A DNA stretch of 64,000 bases. Origin: an uncultured Litoreibacter sp. (GTDB taxonomy: Bacteria; Pseudomonadota; Alphaproteobacteria; Rhodobacterales; Rhodobacteraceae). Numbering within the stretch: position 1 is the first letter of the stretch; each line of letters starts with the position of its first letter. The stretch lies in contig CANLVO010000001.1 of assembly GCA_947494645.1 (NCBI GenBank), positions 620,001 to 684,000 of the forward strand, in the 5' to 3' direction. This document shows positions 9,274-18,841 of this stretch, piece after piece. Below the pieces are notes generated by a model. The model ran no database searches and had not been told where the DNA came from. It saw nothing but the letters and a program-made list of their open reading frames with translations. Both the position numbers and the translations under genes were made by a program.

Positions 9274-10367
9274 GCGCGCCGCTGCTTGTGATCGCTGCTG
9301 GCGGCACAGGTGGGCATATGTTCCCTGCCCAAGCGCTCGCGGAAGCCATGTTGGCACGCGGCTGGCGGGTCAAGCTGACCACTGATGCGCGAGGTGCGCG
9401 CTACGTCTCGGGGTTTCCGCATAGCGTGCAGATCGAAGAGCTGAAATCGGCAACGTTCGCCCGCGCAGGGCTGGCCAACAAACTGACCGCGCCCTTCAAG
9501 CTGGCCGCCGGCGTTCTGTCGGCAGTTATGAACTTCAAACGCGACCGCCCGTCTGTGGTGGTGGGCTTTGGCGGCTACCCGTCTTTTCCGGCCACGGCGG
9601 CGGCGTGGCTGTTACGCTTGCCGCGCATGATCCACGAGCAAAATGGCGTGTTGGGCCGGGTTAATCAGGCCTTTGCCACCCGCGTCGACAAGATCGCCTG
9701 CGGCACCTGGCCGACCGAGCTTCCGCAAGGTGTCGAGGGAGTGTTCACCGGCAATCCCGTGCGCCGCGCAGTGTTGGAACGGGCGGGGGCGGCATATATC
9801 CCGCCCGGTGATTATCCGATGAGCCTTGTGGTGATTGGCGGCAGTCAAGGTGCCCGCATTCTGGCGCAAGTTGTGCCGCGTGCCGTCGCACTTCTGCCCT
9901 ATGAGCTGCGCCAACGCATCCGTGTCGCACAACAGGCCCGCGACGAGGACGCGCAGGAAGCCGCGACCATCTACGCACAGGCAGGCGTCTCTGCCGAGGT
10001 TGAGCCTTTCTTTCATGACATTCCCAGCCGCTTCTCTGAGGCGCAATTGGTTATTGCCCGCTCTGGCGCGTCAACGGTAGCGGACCTTTCGGTGATTGGC
10101 CGCCCCTCCATCCTTGTGCCGCTGGCCGCCGCGATCCGCGATGAGCAAACGGCCAACGCGCGTGGGCTGACAGGGGCGGGCGCGGCTGTGCTGATGCCTG
10201 AAAGCCTGTTTACGCCTGAAGCGCTGGCCGAGCAGATCAACAACATCCTGACCAACGAACCCGCCGCTATCCAAATGGCCAATGCGGCGCTTAGCACCGG
10301 GAAACCTGACGCCACTGAGGCGCTGGTGGCCCTGACCGAAGAGCTCAACGAGAAGAACCGCACATGA
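9270..10367 (+). CDS. murG: lipid II synthase MurG (GlcNAc transferase)
   Basis: Peripheral membrane GT28-family glycosyltransferase that adds GlcNAc from UDP-GlcNAc to lipid I, giving lipid II on the cytoplasmic face. The 365-residue protein starts with the glycine-rich GGTGGH motif (11-16) used for lipid-phosphate and sugar-nucleotide binding. The second Rossmann domain carries GGSQGA at about 190-195. It overlaps ftsW at its start and murC at its end by four bases each (ATGA), so ftsW-murG-murC should be one translationally coupled unit. Confidence 0.97.
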   Translation: MSAPLLVIAAGGTGGHMFPAQALAEAMLARGWRVKLTTDARGARYVSGFPHSVQIEELKSATFARAGLANKLTAPFKLAAGVLSAVMNFKRDRPSVVVGFGGYPSFPATAAAWLLRLPRMIHEQNGVLGRVNQAFATRVDKIACGTWPTELPQGVEGVFTGNPVRRAVLERAGAAYIPPGDYPMSLVVIGGSQGARILAQVVPRAVALLPYELRQRIRVAQQARDEDAQEAATIYAQAGVSAEVEPFFHDIPSRFSEAQLVIARSGASTVADLSVIGRPSILVPLAAAIRDEQTANARGLTGAGAAVLMPESLFTPEALAEQINNILTNEPAAIQMANAALSTGKPDATEALVALTEELNEKNRT

Positions 10368-11764
10368 ACGCTGCTGCCACCAAATTGCCCCTCGAGCTGG
10401 GCGCCATTCACTTCGTGGGCATTGGCGGTATTGGCATGTCGGGCATTGCCGAGGTGCTTTTGAACCACGGCTATTCGGTACAAGGCTCGGATCAGAAAAC
10501 CTCGAAGATCACCGATCGGCTTGCAAAGCTGGGCGCGACGATCTTTGAGGGGCAAAAAGCAGCTAACCTTGAAAATGCAGATGTTGTGGTGATCTCGTCA
10601 GCAATCAAACCGGGCAACCTCGAACTGGATGCGGCGCGTGCCCAAGGCTTGCCCGTGGTGCGCCGGGCCGAGATGCTGGCAGAGCTGATGCGGTTGAAGT
10701 CCAACATCGCGGTGGGTGGCACCCACGGCAAGACGACCACAACCACAATGGTCGCGGCCTTGCTGGATGGCGGTGGTATTGATCCGACGGTGATCAATGG
10801 CGGGATCATCCATGCCTATGGCTCCAACGCCCGTGTGGGGCAGGGCGAGTGGATGGTGGTTGAGGCAGATGAAAGCGACGGCACATTCAACCGCTTGCCT
10901 GCCACCATTGCGATTGTGACCAATATCGACCCCGAGCATATGGAGCACTGGGGGGATTTCGATACGCTGCGGCAGGGGTTCTTCGATTTCGTGTCGAACA
11001 TCCCTTTCTACGGTCTGGCGGTCTGTTGCACCGATCACCCTGAAGTGCAGGCGCTGGTGGGCAAGATTTCCGACAGGCGGGTGGTGACCTTTGGGTTCAA
11101 CACGCAGGCCGATGTGCGGGCCATAAACCTGACCTACAAGAACGGCACCGCCTATTTCGACATCGCGCTGCAAAATGACGGGATGGTAATAGAGGGCTGC
11201 ACGTTACCGATGCCGGGCGATCACAACGTTTCTAACGCTTTGGCGGCGGTCGCGGTGGCGCGGCATTTGGGTCTGAAAGCCTCTGAGATCAAGGCGGCGC
11301 TAGCGGGCTTTGGTGGCGTGAACCGACGCTTCACCAAGGTAGGCGAAGTGGGTGGCGTGACGATCATCGACGATTACGGCCACCACCCGGTGGAAATTGC
11401 CGCCGTGCTGAAAGCTGCGCGGCAGGCGACAGATGGCCGGGTGATCGCGGTGCATCAGCCGCACCGCTACTCGCGGCTACATGATCTGTTTGACGATTTC
11501 TGCTCCTGCTTCAACGACGCCGATATTGTGGGAATCTCTGACGTGTTTTCGGCGGGCGAAGACCCAATCAAAGGGGCGAGCCGGGATGATTTGGTTGCCG
11601 GACTGACACGGCATGGCCACCGCGATGCGCGCGTGATCGCGGATGAAGATGCGCTGGAGGCCTTGGTTCGGGGCGAGGCGAAATCCGGAGATATGGTGGT
11701 CTGTCTGGGCGCGGGTACTATCAGTAGTTGGGCCGTTGGCCTGCCTGCGCGATTGAACGCATAG
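10364..11764 (+). CDS. murC: UDP-MurNAc:L-alanine ligase
   Basis: First Mur ligase of the stem-peptide pathway. The 466-residue protein has an N-terminal UDP-binding motif GIGGIGMSG (about 19-27), the ATP loop GGTHGKTTT (118-126), and the MurC-specific DDYGHHP sequence (336-342) in the C-terminal domain. It lies four bases into the end of murG. About 135 bases separate it from the DUF2484 pair, and that gap is A+T-richer than its neighbours, so a fresh promoter for the murB side could lie there. I could not define one. Confidence 0.97.
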   Translation: MNAAATKLPLELGAIHFVGIGGIGMSGIAEVLLNHGYSVQGSDQKTSKITDRLAKLGATIFEGQKAANLENADVVVISSAIKPGNLELDAARAQGLPVVRRAEMLAELMRLKSNIAVGGTHGKTTTTTMVAALLDGGGIDPTVINGGIIHAYGSNARVGQGEWMVVEADESDGTFNRLPATIAIVTNIDPEHMEHWGDFDTLRQGFFDFVSNIPFYGLAVCCTDHPEVQALVGKISDRRVVTFGFNTQADVRAINLTYKNGTAYFDIALQNDGMVIEGCTLPMPGDHNVSNALAAVAVARHLGLKASEIKAALAGFGGVNRRFTKVGEVGGVTIIDDYGHHPVEIAAVLKAARQATDGRVIAVHQPHRYSRLHDLFDDFCSCFNDADIVGISDVFSAGEDPIKGASRDDLVAGLTRHGHRDARVIADEDALEALVRGEAKSGDMVVCLGAGTISSWAVGLPARLNA

Positions 11765-11899
11765 CAGCCCGAGCGGTGGTCCCATTTTTGATATAGGAAA
11801 TTGAAATAAAATGAGACGCCAAAGCCATAAAGAGGCTGACTCTATACGGAATTTATGCAATTGCAGGCTCAGTTTTTGCGCATGTGTGGGGGACACGTC

Positions 11900-12154
11900 G
11901 TGAGTTTGTCGCTGTTATTGGCAGCCATTTGGGCAATTCTGGCCACTTTGGTGGCCTTCCTTCCGATGAGGTTTCAATACCCGCCGGGTCTGGTGCTGCT
12001 GATCGCAGGTCCTTGCCTCCTGGTCTATGTCGGGGTCCAACACGGTCTTTTGGTGGCTCTGTTGGGACTGCTTGGGTTTGCGTCAATGTTCCGCAACCCG
12101 CTCATGTTCTTTTGGCGCATGGCGCGTGGTGAAAAGCCGGAGGTGCCACGATGA
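11900..12154 (+). CDS. DUF2484-family small membrane protein, first copy
   Basis: An 84-residue protein with about three hydrophobic segments and a basic C-terminal stretch (WRMARGEKP). Function unknown. I start it at GTG 11900 because GGGGG at 11888-11892 gives a well-spaced ribosome site and the product then begins MSLSLLL. An in-frame ATG further up (11855) would add 15 polar residues with no ribosome site. It aligns along its length with the next gene (shared pattern: MS..L.LA..W.ILA.L.A..P), so the two are paralogues. Its stop overlaps the next start by four bases. Position between murC and murB suggests an envelope role, which is inference. Confidence 0.75.
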   Translation: MSLSLLLAAIWAILATLVAFLPMRFQYPPGLVLLIAGPCLLVYVGVQHGLLVALLGLLGFASMFRNPLMFFWRMARGEKPEVPR

Positions 12155-12423
12155 GCTGGCCTTTGGTATTGGCGCTGTGCTGGTTGATTTTGGCGAACCT
12201 GCTGGCGATTATTCCGTCAAATGACAATCATTGGCGTCGCGCCTATGTTCTGATTGCAATCGGTATCCCGCTTCTGGGGTGGCTGACTTGGGAAAACGGA
12301 CCGTGGATTGGTCTGATCGCATTGGCAGCCGGGGCCTCGATCCTGCGCTGGCCGGTGCGGTATTTCGGCCGCTGGGTGCGCCGGATGCTCGGGCTGCAAA
12401 AGCCGATTGAGCCTGCGGAATAA
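12151..12423 (+). CDS. DUF2484-family small membrane protein, second copy
   Basis: A 90-residue protein with about three membrane segments and an Arg-rich C-terminal end (RYFGRWVRR). It is a tandem paralogue of the gene just upstream and overlaps it by four bases (ATGA), so the two should be made in similar amounts and may form a heteromer. The family is known to me only as a conserved unknown in Rhodobacterales dcw clusters. No catalytic or metal-binding residues stand out. The basic tail should face the cytoplasm by the positive-inside rule. Confidence 0.78.
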   Translation: MSWPLVLALCWLILANLLAIIPSNDNHWRRAYVLIAIGIPLLGWLTWENGPWIGLIALAAGASILRWPVRYFGRWVRRMLGLQKPIEPAE

Positions 12424-12433
12424 GCATCAATCG

Positions 12434-12468
12434 GCTCTGCGGGGCGGATATTTTTGAACATGGGAAGC
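12434..12468 (+). repeat. degenerate copy of a dispersed intergenic repeat
   Basis: The sequence after the DUF2484 stop reads CTCTGCGGGGCGGATATTTT and then TGAACATGGGAAG. This follows the same pattern (G+C-rich block, TATTT, then ATG-GAA) as the copies at 16700, 22497 and 49610. Confidence 0.35.
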
Positions 12469-12485
12469 GGTATGGGGTTTTGAGA

Positions 12486-13400
12486 GTGACGCAAGACTGG
12501 CCTCAGACCCGAGGAGCTTTGACCCCGGACCGCCCACTAGCCGACCTGACTTGGTTGAGGGTCGGTGGGGCCGCAACGGCGTTGTTTCAGCCTGCTGACC
12601 GTGACGACCTTCGCGAATTTCTAAAGGCCTATCGGGGCGATGTTTTTATCATGGGGGTAGGCTCCAACCTGATCGTGCGGGACGGAGGGCTTGATGCTGT
12701 TGTGATCCGGCTGGGGCGCGGCTTTAACGGATTTAGTGTTGATGGGACGCATGTAACCTGCGGCCCGGCGCTGTTAGACGCTCATGCGGCGCGCAAAGCG
12801 GCGGATGCAGGGCTGGACCTGACATTCTTGCGCACCATCCCGGGGGCGATCGGCGGCGCGGTCGCGATGAATGCGGGCTGCTATGGCAGCTACATAGCGG
12901 ATGTATTTGTCGAAGCGACGGTTGTTTTGCGCTCGGGCGTTGTGGCGGTCTTGAGCCGTGAGGAACTGGCGTTTGGGTACAGGCAGTCGGCGTTGCCCGC
13001 GGGCGCCGTGATTGTCGAAGTGGTTTTGGAGGCTCCCAAGGGGGACCCAGCAGAACTGCATAGGCTGATGGAAGACCAGCTTGCCAAGCGTGACGCGACC
13101 CAGCCCACCAAAGAGCGGACGGCGGGGTCGACGTTTCGCAACCCAGCGGGGTTTTCCTCCACCGGGCGGGCAGATGACAGTCAGGATTTGAAGGCCTGGA
13201 AGGTGATTGACGACGCAGGGATGCGGGGCGCGACGCTGGGCGGGGCGCAGATGAGCGAGAAACATCCTAACTTCCTGATCAACACCGGCGGGGCCAGCGC
13301 GGCGGAGCTTGAAGATTTGGGGGAGCTGGTGCGGAAAAAGGTTTTCGCCCACAGTGGAATTGAGTTACAGTGGGAAGTGCTTCGCATCGGCAACAGGTAG
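12486..13400 (+). CDS. murB: UDP-N-acetylenolpyruvoylglucosamine reductase
   Basis: FAD-dependent cytoplasmic enzyme that reduces UDP-GlcNAc-enolpyruvate to UDP-MurNAc with NADPH. The FAD-binding domain has [12 protein letters not shown] (57-68) and [17 protein letters not shown] (near 118-134). The catalytic GSTFRNP motif (Ser near 215) is in the substrate domain. It is a short type-II-like MurB of about 304 residues. The start is uncertain: GTG at 12486 has a GGGG eight bases upstream, while the in-frame TTG at 12480 leaves almost no spacing. No ATG is usable. Confidence 0.95.
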   Translation: MTQDWPQTRGALTPDRPLADLTWLRVGGAATALFQPADRDDLREFLKAYRGDVFIMGVGSNLIVRDGGLDAVVIRLGRGFNGFSVDGTHVTCGPALLDAHAARKAADAGLDLTFLRTIPGAIGGAVAMNAGCYGSYIADVFVEATVVLRSGVVAVLSREELAFGYRQSALPAGAVIVEVVLEAPKGDPAELHRLMEDQLAKRDATQPTKERTAGSTFRNPAGFSSTGRADDSQDLKAWKVIDDAGMRGATLGGAQMSEKHPNFLINTGGASAAELEDLGELVRKKVFAHSGIELQWEVLRIGNR

Positions 13401-13509
13401 CCGCGCGACGCAACACTTGGAACCGTCAGAAGGCGGTCCATGACAAGGCCCGGCAATAAGGGTCAACAATGGCTTCGGTGACGGGAGCCAGGAAATACAC
13501 GAGGCGGCG

Positions 13510-14424
13510 ATGTCGAGCAGGGCATTCCGTAAAGTGGCGGTACTGATGGGCGGCCCCTCGGCTGAGCGCGAGGTGTCTTTGTCAACGGGGCGTGCATGCG
13601 CCGCAGCTTTGCGGAACGAGGGTTATGAAGTGGTTGAGCTGGACGCGGGTCCGGACCTTGCCGCGCGTCTGACCGAGATCTCTCCGGATTGTTGTTTCAA
13701 TGCCTTGCATGGTCGCTGGGGCGAAGATGGCTGCGTCCAAGGCCTGCTTGAATGGATGGAAATCCCGTACACACATTCGGGTGTGTTGGCCTCTGCTCTG
13801 GCGATGGACAAGGAGCGCACCAAGGAGGTGTACCGGTTGCACAATCTGCCGGTCGCCGACAGCGTGCTGGCTGACAAGGGCGATGTGATGGCGGGCCACG
13901 TGATGGCCGCGCCTTATGTGGTGAAGCCCTACAATGAAGGCTCTTCAGTCGGGGTGTATCTGGTCAGCGATGGTGCCAACGGTCCCGCGCAATTGGCGGA
14001 TGACATGCCGCAGACAGTGATGGTCGAGGCGTTTGTGCCGGGGCGCGAATTGACGGTCTCTGTGCTGGGCGATCGTCCGTTGGAGCTGACTGATATCCTG
14101 ACCGATGGCTGGTATGATTACGAGGCGAAATACGCTGAAGGCGGCTCGCGCCATGTGGTGCCGGCGGACGTGCCCGCAGATATTCGCCAGCTGTGTTTCG
14201 ACCATGCTGTGACCGCGCATCAGGCGCTGGGCTGCAAAGGCGTGTCACGCACGGATTTTCGGTGGGATGACAGCAAGGGTGCCGCGGGCCTTGTGCTGCT
14301 TGAGACCAACACCCAGCCGGGCATGACCGGCACTTCTCTGACGCCGGAACAGGCGCAGGTGGCAGGGATGAGCATGGGCGCGCTCTGCGCTTGGTTGGTG
14401 GAGGATGCGTCATGCGGGCGGTGA
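13510..14424 (+). CDS. ddl: D-alanine:D-alanine ligase
   Basis: Cytoplasmic ATP-grasp enzyme that makes the D-Ala-D-Ala dipeptide used by MurF. The 304-residue protein has the early HGRWGEDG loop (near 67-74), the ATP-grasp centre KPYNEGSSVGV, and the C-terminal metal/phosphate-binding NTQPGMT sequence. The ATG is preceded by GAGGCGG. About 109 bases separate it from murB, and I found no stable terminator there. The 3' end overlaps ftsQ. Confidence 0.96.
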   Translation: MSSRAFRKVAVLMGGPSAEREVSLSTGRACAAALRNEGYEVVELDAGPDLAARLTEISPDCCFNALHGRWGEDGCVQGLLEWMEIPYTHSGVLASALAMDKERTKEVYRLHNLPVADSVLADKGDVMAGHVMAAPYVVKPYNEGSSVGVYLVSDGANGPAQLADDMPQTVMVEAFVPGRELTVSVLGDRPLELTDILTDGWYDYEAKYAEGGSRHVVPADVPADIRQLCFDHAVTAHQALGCKGVSRTDFRWDDSKGAAGLVLLETNTQPGMTGTSLTPEQAQVAGMSMGALCAWLVEDASCGR

Positions 14425-15302
14425 AGCGAACTCCGACATTGAAGCGTGACCCGGCGCCGAGCAAATGGGCCTACCGCGCAGAGCGGCTTTGGCTGCGTCC
14501 GGGGTTCCGGCGACTGGTGCGCACGGGCGCCCCGCTTGGTCTCGCTGTCGCCGCTGGCATTTGGTATTTCGGCGACGACGCGCGCCAGCAGGCGATTGCC
14601 GATTGGATGGTGGAGGCGAGGGCGTCCATCGAGACCCGGCCCGAATTCATGGTCAAGGTGATGGCAGTCGACGGCGCGTCAGACATACTTGATGGCCATA
14701 TTCGCGAAGTGATGCCGGTGGACCTGCCGGTCTCCAGCTTTGATCTGGACCTGGAGGCCATGCGTGCGCAGGTCGAGAGCCTCGACGCGGTTGAGCGCGT
14801 GGACCTACGAGTGCGTGCTGGCGGTGTGTTGCAAGTGACCGTGGAAGAACGTGTGCCAGCCATCATCTGGCGCGGGCCGGATGGGTTGGAATTGCTCGAT
14901 GATATGGGGCACCGCGTGGCGCAGATCGCAGTGCGATCAGAGCGGCCTGACCTCCCTATCATTGCAGGCGAGGGCGCGAATGCGGCTGTGCCGGAAGCGC
15001 TGGCTTTGCTGGAGGCAGCAGAGCCGATTGGTGGGCGTGTGCAGGGTCTGGTGCGGATCAGCGAATTACGTTGGGACCTGGTGATGGACCGCGACCAGCG
15101 GATCATGCTGCCGCAAAACGGCGCAGGCCCGGCATTGGACAGGGTGATTGCGCTGAACGAGGCGCAGGACCTTTTGGCGCGCGATATTGCGCGGGTGGAT
15201 ATTCGAAACGGCGACAGGCCAACGGTGCGGCTAACGGAGGGTGCCTTGGACGACATGCGCATACTCAAAGGCATTGAGATCAAAGGGAATACGGACGAAT
15301 GA
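14412..15302 (+). CDS. ftsQ: cell division protein FtsQ
   Basis: Bitopic divisome protein that links early and late division proteins. The product has a basic N-terminus, a membrane segment at about residues 38-54, then a periplasmic POTRA domain (beginning around VDLPVSSFDLDLEAM) and the FtsQ domain. I chose ATG 14412, which overlaps ddl by 13 bases. An upstream in-frame TTG (14391) and a GTG at 14421 are alternatives. Length (about 296 residues) is normal. Its stop overlaps ftsA by four bases. Confidence 0.92.
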   Translation: MRAVKRTPTLKRDPAPSKWAYRAERLWLRPGFRRLVRTGAPLGLAVAAGIWYFGDDARQQAIADWMVEARASIETRPEFMVKVMAVDGASDILDGHIREVMPVDLPVSSFDLDLEAMRAQVESLDAVERVDLRVRAGGVLQVTVEERVPAIIWRGPDGLELLDDMGHRVAQIAVRSERPDLPIIAGEGANAAVPEALALLEAAEPIGGRVQGLVRISELRWDLVMDRDQRIMLPQNGAGPALDRVIALNEAQDLLARDIARVDIRNGDRPTVRLTEGALDDMRILKGIEIKGNTDE

Positions 15303-16633
15303 GCGATCTTTACCAAACACAACGGGCAATGCGGAACAAGCGGCAGGCGGCCATTCAGCGCGGCGTGATTGCGGTGCTGGACGTGGGCTCTGCCAAGATC
15401 GCGTGTTTTGTGTTGCGTTTTGACGGGCCGGAGCGGTTTCGCGACGCCGAGGGCATTGGCTCGATGGCGGGGCAATCGGCATTTCGTGTGATCGGTGCTG
15501 CGACCACGCGGTCGCGTGGCGTACGCTTTGGCGAGATCGAGACGATGCACGAGACCGAGCGCGCCATTCGTACGGCAGTACAAGCAGCTCAAAAAATGGC
15601 GAATGTGCGCGTTGATCACGTGATTGCCTGTTTCTCCGGGGCAAAGCCGCGGTCCTATGGCGTGACAGGGTCGGTGGAGCTGCAGGACGGTCAGGTCAGC
15701 GAGAACTGCGTGGCGCGGGCGCTCGCGAGCTGTGACTTGCCGGATTATGGTGGCGAGCGGGAAGTTCTGCACGCACAGCCTGTGAATTTTGCGGTGGATC
15801 ACCGCTCGGGACTTGGCGATCCGCGAGGGCAGGCGGGCAATGCCTTGTCGACGGATCTGCACATGCTGACCGTGGACCGCACGCCGATTGAGAACCTGCT
15901 TTACTGCATCAAACGGTGCGATCTGGACGTCGCAGGGATTGCGTCTTCGGCTTATGCGGCCGGGATTTCCTCGCTGGTCGAGGATGAGCAGGAACTGGGC
16001 GCTGCGTGCATTGATCTGGGTGGCGGCTCGACCGGCATTTCGATCTTTATCAAGAAGCACATGATTTATGCCGATACGGTGCGGATGGGCGGGGATCACG
16101 TGACCTCGGATATCTCGCAAGGTCTGCAAGTGCCCATGCCGACAGCGGAGCGGATCAAGACCTTCTATGGCGGCGTTGTTGCAACCGGTATGGATGACCG
16201 CGAGATGATTGATCTGTCGTCTGATACCGGGGATTGGGAGCATGACCGTCGCACGGTCTCGCGCGCCGAGGTGATCGGCGTGATGCGGCCTCGGATGGAA
16301 GAAATTCTGGAAGAGGTGCGCGTGCGTCTGGACGCGGCCGGGTTCGAGCATTTGCCATCGCAGCGGATCGTGCTGACGGGCGGGGCCTCGCAATTGCCGG
16401 GCCTTGACGGGCTGGCCACGAAAATTCTGGGACAGCAGGTGCGGCTGGGACGACCTTTGCGGGTCCAGGGCCTGCCGCAGTCGGTAACGGGGCCAAGCTT
16501 TGCCGCCGCCGTTGGAACCTGTTTGTTCGCCGCTCATCCGCAAGATGAGTGGTGGGATTTCGACGTACCTGTGGACAGCTACCCCGCGCGATCCCTGAAA
16601 CGGGCGGTAAAGTGGTTCAAGGACAACTGGTAG
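15299..16633 (+). CDS. ftsA: cell division protein FtsA
   Basis: Actin-like ATPase that anchors FtsZ to the membrane. The 444-residue protein has the phosphate-1 motif LDVGSAKI near residue 25, the phosphate-2 motif DLGGGSTG near 240, and the adenosine motif LTGGASQLPG near 360, in the order expected of the actin fold. The last residues (LKRAVKWFKDNW) form the amphipathic membrane-targeting helix. The start overlaps ftsQ by four bases. A 365-base gap with its own regulatory features separates it from ftsZ. Confidence 0.96.
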   Translation: MSDLYQTQRAMRNKRQAAIQRGVIAVLDVGSAKIACFVLRFDGPERFRDAEGIGSMAGQSAFRVIGAATTRSRGVRFGEIETMHETERAIRTAVQAAQKMANVRVDHVIACFSGAKPRSYGVTGSVELQDGQVSENCVARALASCDLPDYGGEREVLHAQPVNFAVDHRSGLGDPRGQAGNALSTDLHMLTVDRTPIENLLYCIKRCDLDVAGIASSAYAAGISSLVEDEQELGAACIDLGGGSTGISIFIKKHMIYADTVRMGGDHVTSDISQGLQVPMPTAERIKTFYGGVVATGMDDREMIDLSSDTGDWEHDRRTVSRAEVIGVMRPRMEEILEEVRVRLDAAGFEHLPSQRIVLTGGASQLPGLDGLATKILGQQVRLGRPLRVQGLPQSVTGPSFAAAVGTCLFAAHPQDEWWDFDVPVDSYPARSLKRAVKWFKDNW

Positions 16634-16998
16634 AATTTTGAGAAAAATGTCGCGCTAACGCGCGGCATCATGATTGCGCGGGACTGCGTCCCCCGCGGTG
16701 CCTGCGGCGCAGGTATTTGTGCCAAGATGAAACCCTGCAGTACTGCGCAAAGCGTCGGCGGGGCCAGAATTATTGTGCATAGGGATAGTGGTAGGACATC
16801 AGCCGACTGCCATATTTGCCTGATTTGGCAATATGCCGCTGATCCCCGGCGAGTTTTCCCCAGATTTTGTGGCATAATTGCCTTTTTCCACGTGACGCCA
16901 CGTGCGACTCTCGGTAGGATCATCGGCAAAGAGGCAAAACTATAAGGGCCAAAGGCCCATTTCAGTGCACTTTCAAGTACAGACAGGCGGACACACTC
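16634..16998 (+). promoter_or_regulatory. ftsA-ftsZ intergenic regulatory region
   Basis: No credible gene lies here. It contains a dispersed-repeat copy (16700-16732); an inverted repeat CATATTTGCC (16811-16820) and GGCAATATG (16827-16835); a second GGCA-TAAT-TGCC palindrome (16871-16882); two direct CCACGTG repeats (16888-16894, 16898-16904); a GANTC site (GACTC, 16906-16910); two direct GGCAAA words (16925, 16933); a TATAAG -10-like hexamer (16941-16946); and a GGGCC-AAA-GGCCC hairpin (16946-16958) in the probable ftsZ leader. GANTC is the CcrM methylation site that affects ftsZ expression in Caulobacter. Its use here is inference. Confidence 0.6.
16700..16732 (+). repeat. copy of a dispersed intergenic repeat
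   Basis: GCCTGCGGCG at 16700-16709 is followed by GTATTT and then CCAAGATGAAACC. Together with a preceding G+C-rich stretch (from about 16677) this has the same layout as the copies at 22497 and 49610. It begins about 65 bases after the ftsA stop. Confidence 0.5.
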
Positions 16999-18606
16999 AT
17001 GACACTCAACCTTCGGATCCCCGAGCAACCAGAATTGAAACCACGCATCACCGTTTTCGGTGTCGGCGGGGCAGGCGGCAACGCGGTCAACAACATGATC
17101 GACAAGGAGCTTGAAGGGGTAGAGTTCGTCACCGCAAATACGGACGCTCAAGCGCTGCAGCATTCCAAGGCTCAGGCGAAAATTCAGATGGGTGTGAAAG
17201 CCACCGAAGGTCTGGGGGCTGGTGCACGGCCTACCGTAGGCGCCTCTGCCGCTGAGGAAACCATCGAAGAGATCGTCGACCATCTGGCCGGCGCGCATAT
17301 GTGCTTTATCACCGCCGGCATGGGTGGCGGGACCGGCACTGGCGCTGCCCCGATCATCGCGCAAGCTGCGCGCGAGTTGGGTGTTCTGACCGTGGGCGTC
17401 GTCACCAAACCGTTCCAGTTCGAGGGCGGCAAGCGCATGAAGCAAGCCGACGAAGGCATTGATGCGCTTCAGAAAGTTGTCGACACGCTGATTATCATCC
17501 CGAACCAGAACCTGTTCCGTCTGGCCAACGAGAAAACCACCTTCACCGAGGCGTTTTCGATGGCGGATGACGTGCTGTACCAAGGTGTCAAAGGCGTCAC
17601 CGACCTGATGGTCCGTCCTGGCTTGATCAACCTCGACTTTGCAGACGTGCGTGCCGTCATGGACGAGATGGGCAAGGCTATGATGGGTACCGGTGAGGCT
17701 GATGGCGAAGATCGCGCGATCCAGGCGGCGGAAAAAGCCATTGCCAACCCGCTGCTGGACGAGATTTCACTGCGTGGCGCGAAAGGTGTACTGATCAACA
17801 TCACCGGCAGCCACGATCTGACACTGTTCGAACTGGACGAAGCGGCGAACCGCATCCGCGAAGAGGTTGACCCAGAGGCGAATATCATTGTGGGCTCGAC
17901 CCTCGACACAGATATGGACGGCAAAATGCGCGTCTCTGTTGTTGCGACAGGTATCGAAGCCTCCGAAGAGCTGCTGGCCCAACCCGTGCCGCGCCGGTCG
18001 CTGGCCGCACCTCTGACGCAGGATCGCACCGTTGAGGCACCGGTGGAAGAAGCACCCGCGATAGCCGCAGAAGCACCCGTGGTGGAAGAGCCAGGATTGT
18101 TCGAAGGGGCGGCTGCGCCCTCGCCGCAACCTGCGCCACAGCAACCCGCACCTTTGCAAGCCCGTGGGTATGCCCCGGCACCGAGTGCTGCCGACCACCT
18201 CCCACAAGACGGTTTGCCAGAGCCTGTGTATCAGCCGACCCCTGAGCCTGCGCCGACCATCGTGACCGAGCAGCAACCTGCTGCATTTGTGGCGCCACAG
18301 CCTGGCACGCCGGGCGCTCCAGGTACGCCGACCCCGGAAGCTATGGAGCGTTTGCGCGCCGCGGTCAGCCGTCAACCTGCAACAACGGCTCCTGCTGCGC
18401 CTGCGCCGCAGCAAGCAGCGCCAGCGGGTGAGAAACCCCGGTTTGGCATCAATTCGCTGATCGGTCGGATGACCGGAGCGGCGGAAGAAACGCCTCAACC
18501 AGCGCGTCAGCAGCCTCAGGTCAACACGATCCAGCCTTCCGCGGAAGTCGATCCAGAGCAGGAAAAGATTGAGATTCCTGCCTTCCTGCGCCGTCAGGCG
18601 AACTGA
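16999..18606 (+). CDS. ftsZ: cell division protein FtsZ
   Basis: Tubulin-like GTPase that forms the cytokinetic ring. The 535-residue protein opens with the nucleotide-binding sequence [13 protein letters not shown] and carries the tubulin signature [10 protein letters not shown] near residues 110-120. The globular part ends around residue 325. It is followed by a long linker (about 190 residues) rich in Pro, Gln, Ala and Glu, and then a short C-terminal peptide ([11 protein letters not shown]) that binds FtsA and other partners. The long linker is typical of alphaproteobacteria. A strong terminator follows, so ftsZ ends the dcw transcript. Confidence 0.98.
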   Translation: MTLNLRIPEQPELKPRITVFGVGGAGGNAVNNMIDKELEGVEFVTANTDAQALQHSKAQAKIQMGVKATEGLGAGARPTVGASAAEETIEEIVDHLAGAHMCFITAGMGGGTGTGAAPIIAQAARELGVLTVGVVTKPFQFEGGKRMKQADEGIDALQKVVDTLIIIPNQNLFRLANEKTTFTEAFSMADDVLYQGVKGVTDLMVRPGLINLDFADVRAVMDEMGKAMMGTGEADGEDRAIQAAEKAIANPLLDEISLRGAKGVLINITGSHDLTLFELDEAANRIREEVDPEANIIVGSTLDTDMDGKMRVSVVATGIEASEELLAQPVPRRSLAAPLTQDRTVEAPVEEAPAIAAEAPVVEEPGLFEGAAAPSPQPAPQQPAPLQARGYAPAPSAADHLPQDGLPEPVYQPTPEPAPTIVTEQQPAAFVAPQPGTPGAPGTPTPEAMERLRAAVSRQPATTAPAAPAPQQAAPAGEKPRFGINSLIGRMTGAAEETPQPARQQPQVNTIQPSAEVDPEQEKIEIPAFLRRQAN

Positions 18607-18633
18607 TCCAAACACATCGGACGTAACGTCAGA

Positions 18634-18657
18634 GGCCGGGCATGCCCCGGCCTTTTT
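18634..18657 (+). terminator. Rho-independent terminator of ftsZ
   Basis: The stem GGCCGGG (18634-18640) pairs with CCCGGCC (18646-18652) around a five-base loop, and TTTTT follows at once. It lies 28 bases past the ftsZ stop. Confidence 0.9.
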
Positions 18658-18827
18658 CGTTTCAGTTCAATGACTTGCTGCGACTGCATAATGAATTATG
18701 CCGAATATTACAGCTATGTTGCAAACGGACATAAAGAGTGAGTTGAGAGATGCAGGTGCCCTCCCTATTTTCCCATCAACGGACAGCTATGTCCGCTGAC
18801 GACGAACTGTGAACCCTGCCGCTTCCC

Positions 18828-18834
18828 AAGGAGG
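18828..18834 (+). promoter_or_regulatory. ribosome binding site that fixes the lpxC start
   Basis: AAGGAGG lies seven bases before GTG 18842. This is the strongest Shine-Dalgarno sequence in the region and favours this GTG over an upstream GTG at 18809. Confidence 0.85.
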
Positions 18835-18841
18835 CACCACC

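Noticed and set aside
14471-16543. 690-codon open frame on the minus strand across ftsQ and ftsA
   Set aside because: It mirrors two confidently identified division genes, its product shows no domain, and long antisense frames are common in G+C-rich DNA.
16579-17583. 334-codon minus-strand frame over the ftsZ 5' part
   Set aside because: It overlaps ftsZ and the gap, and its product has no known pattern; the length is explained by codon bias.
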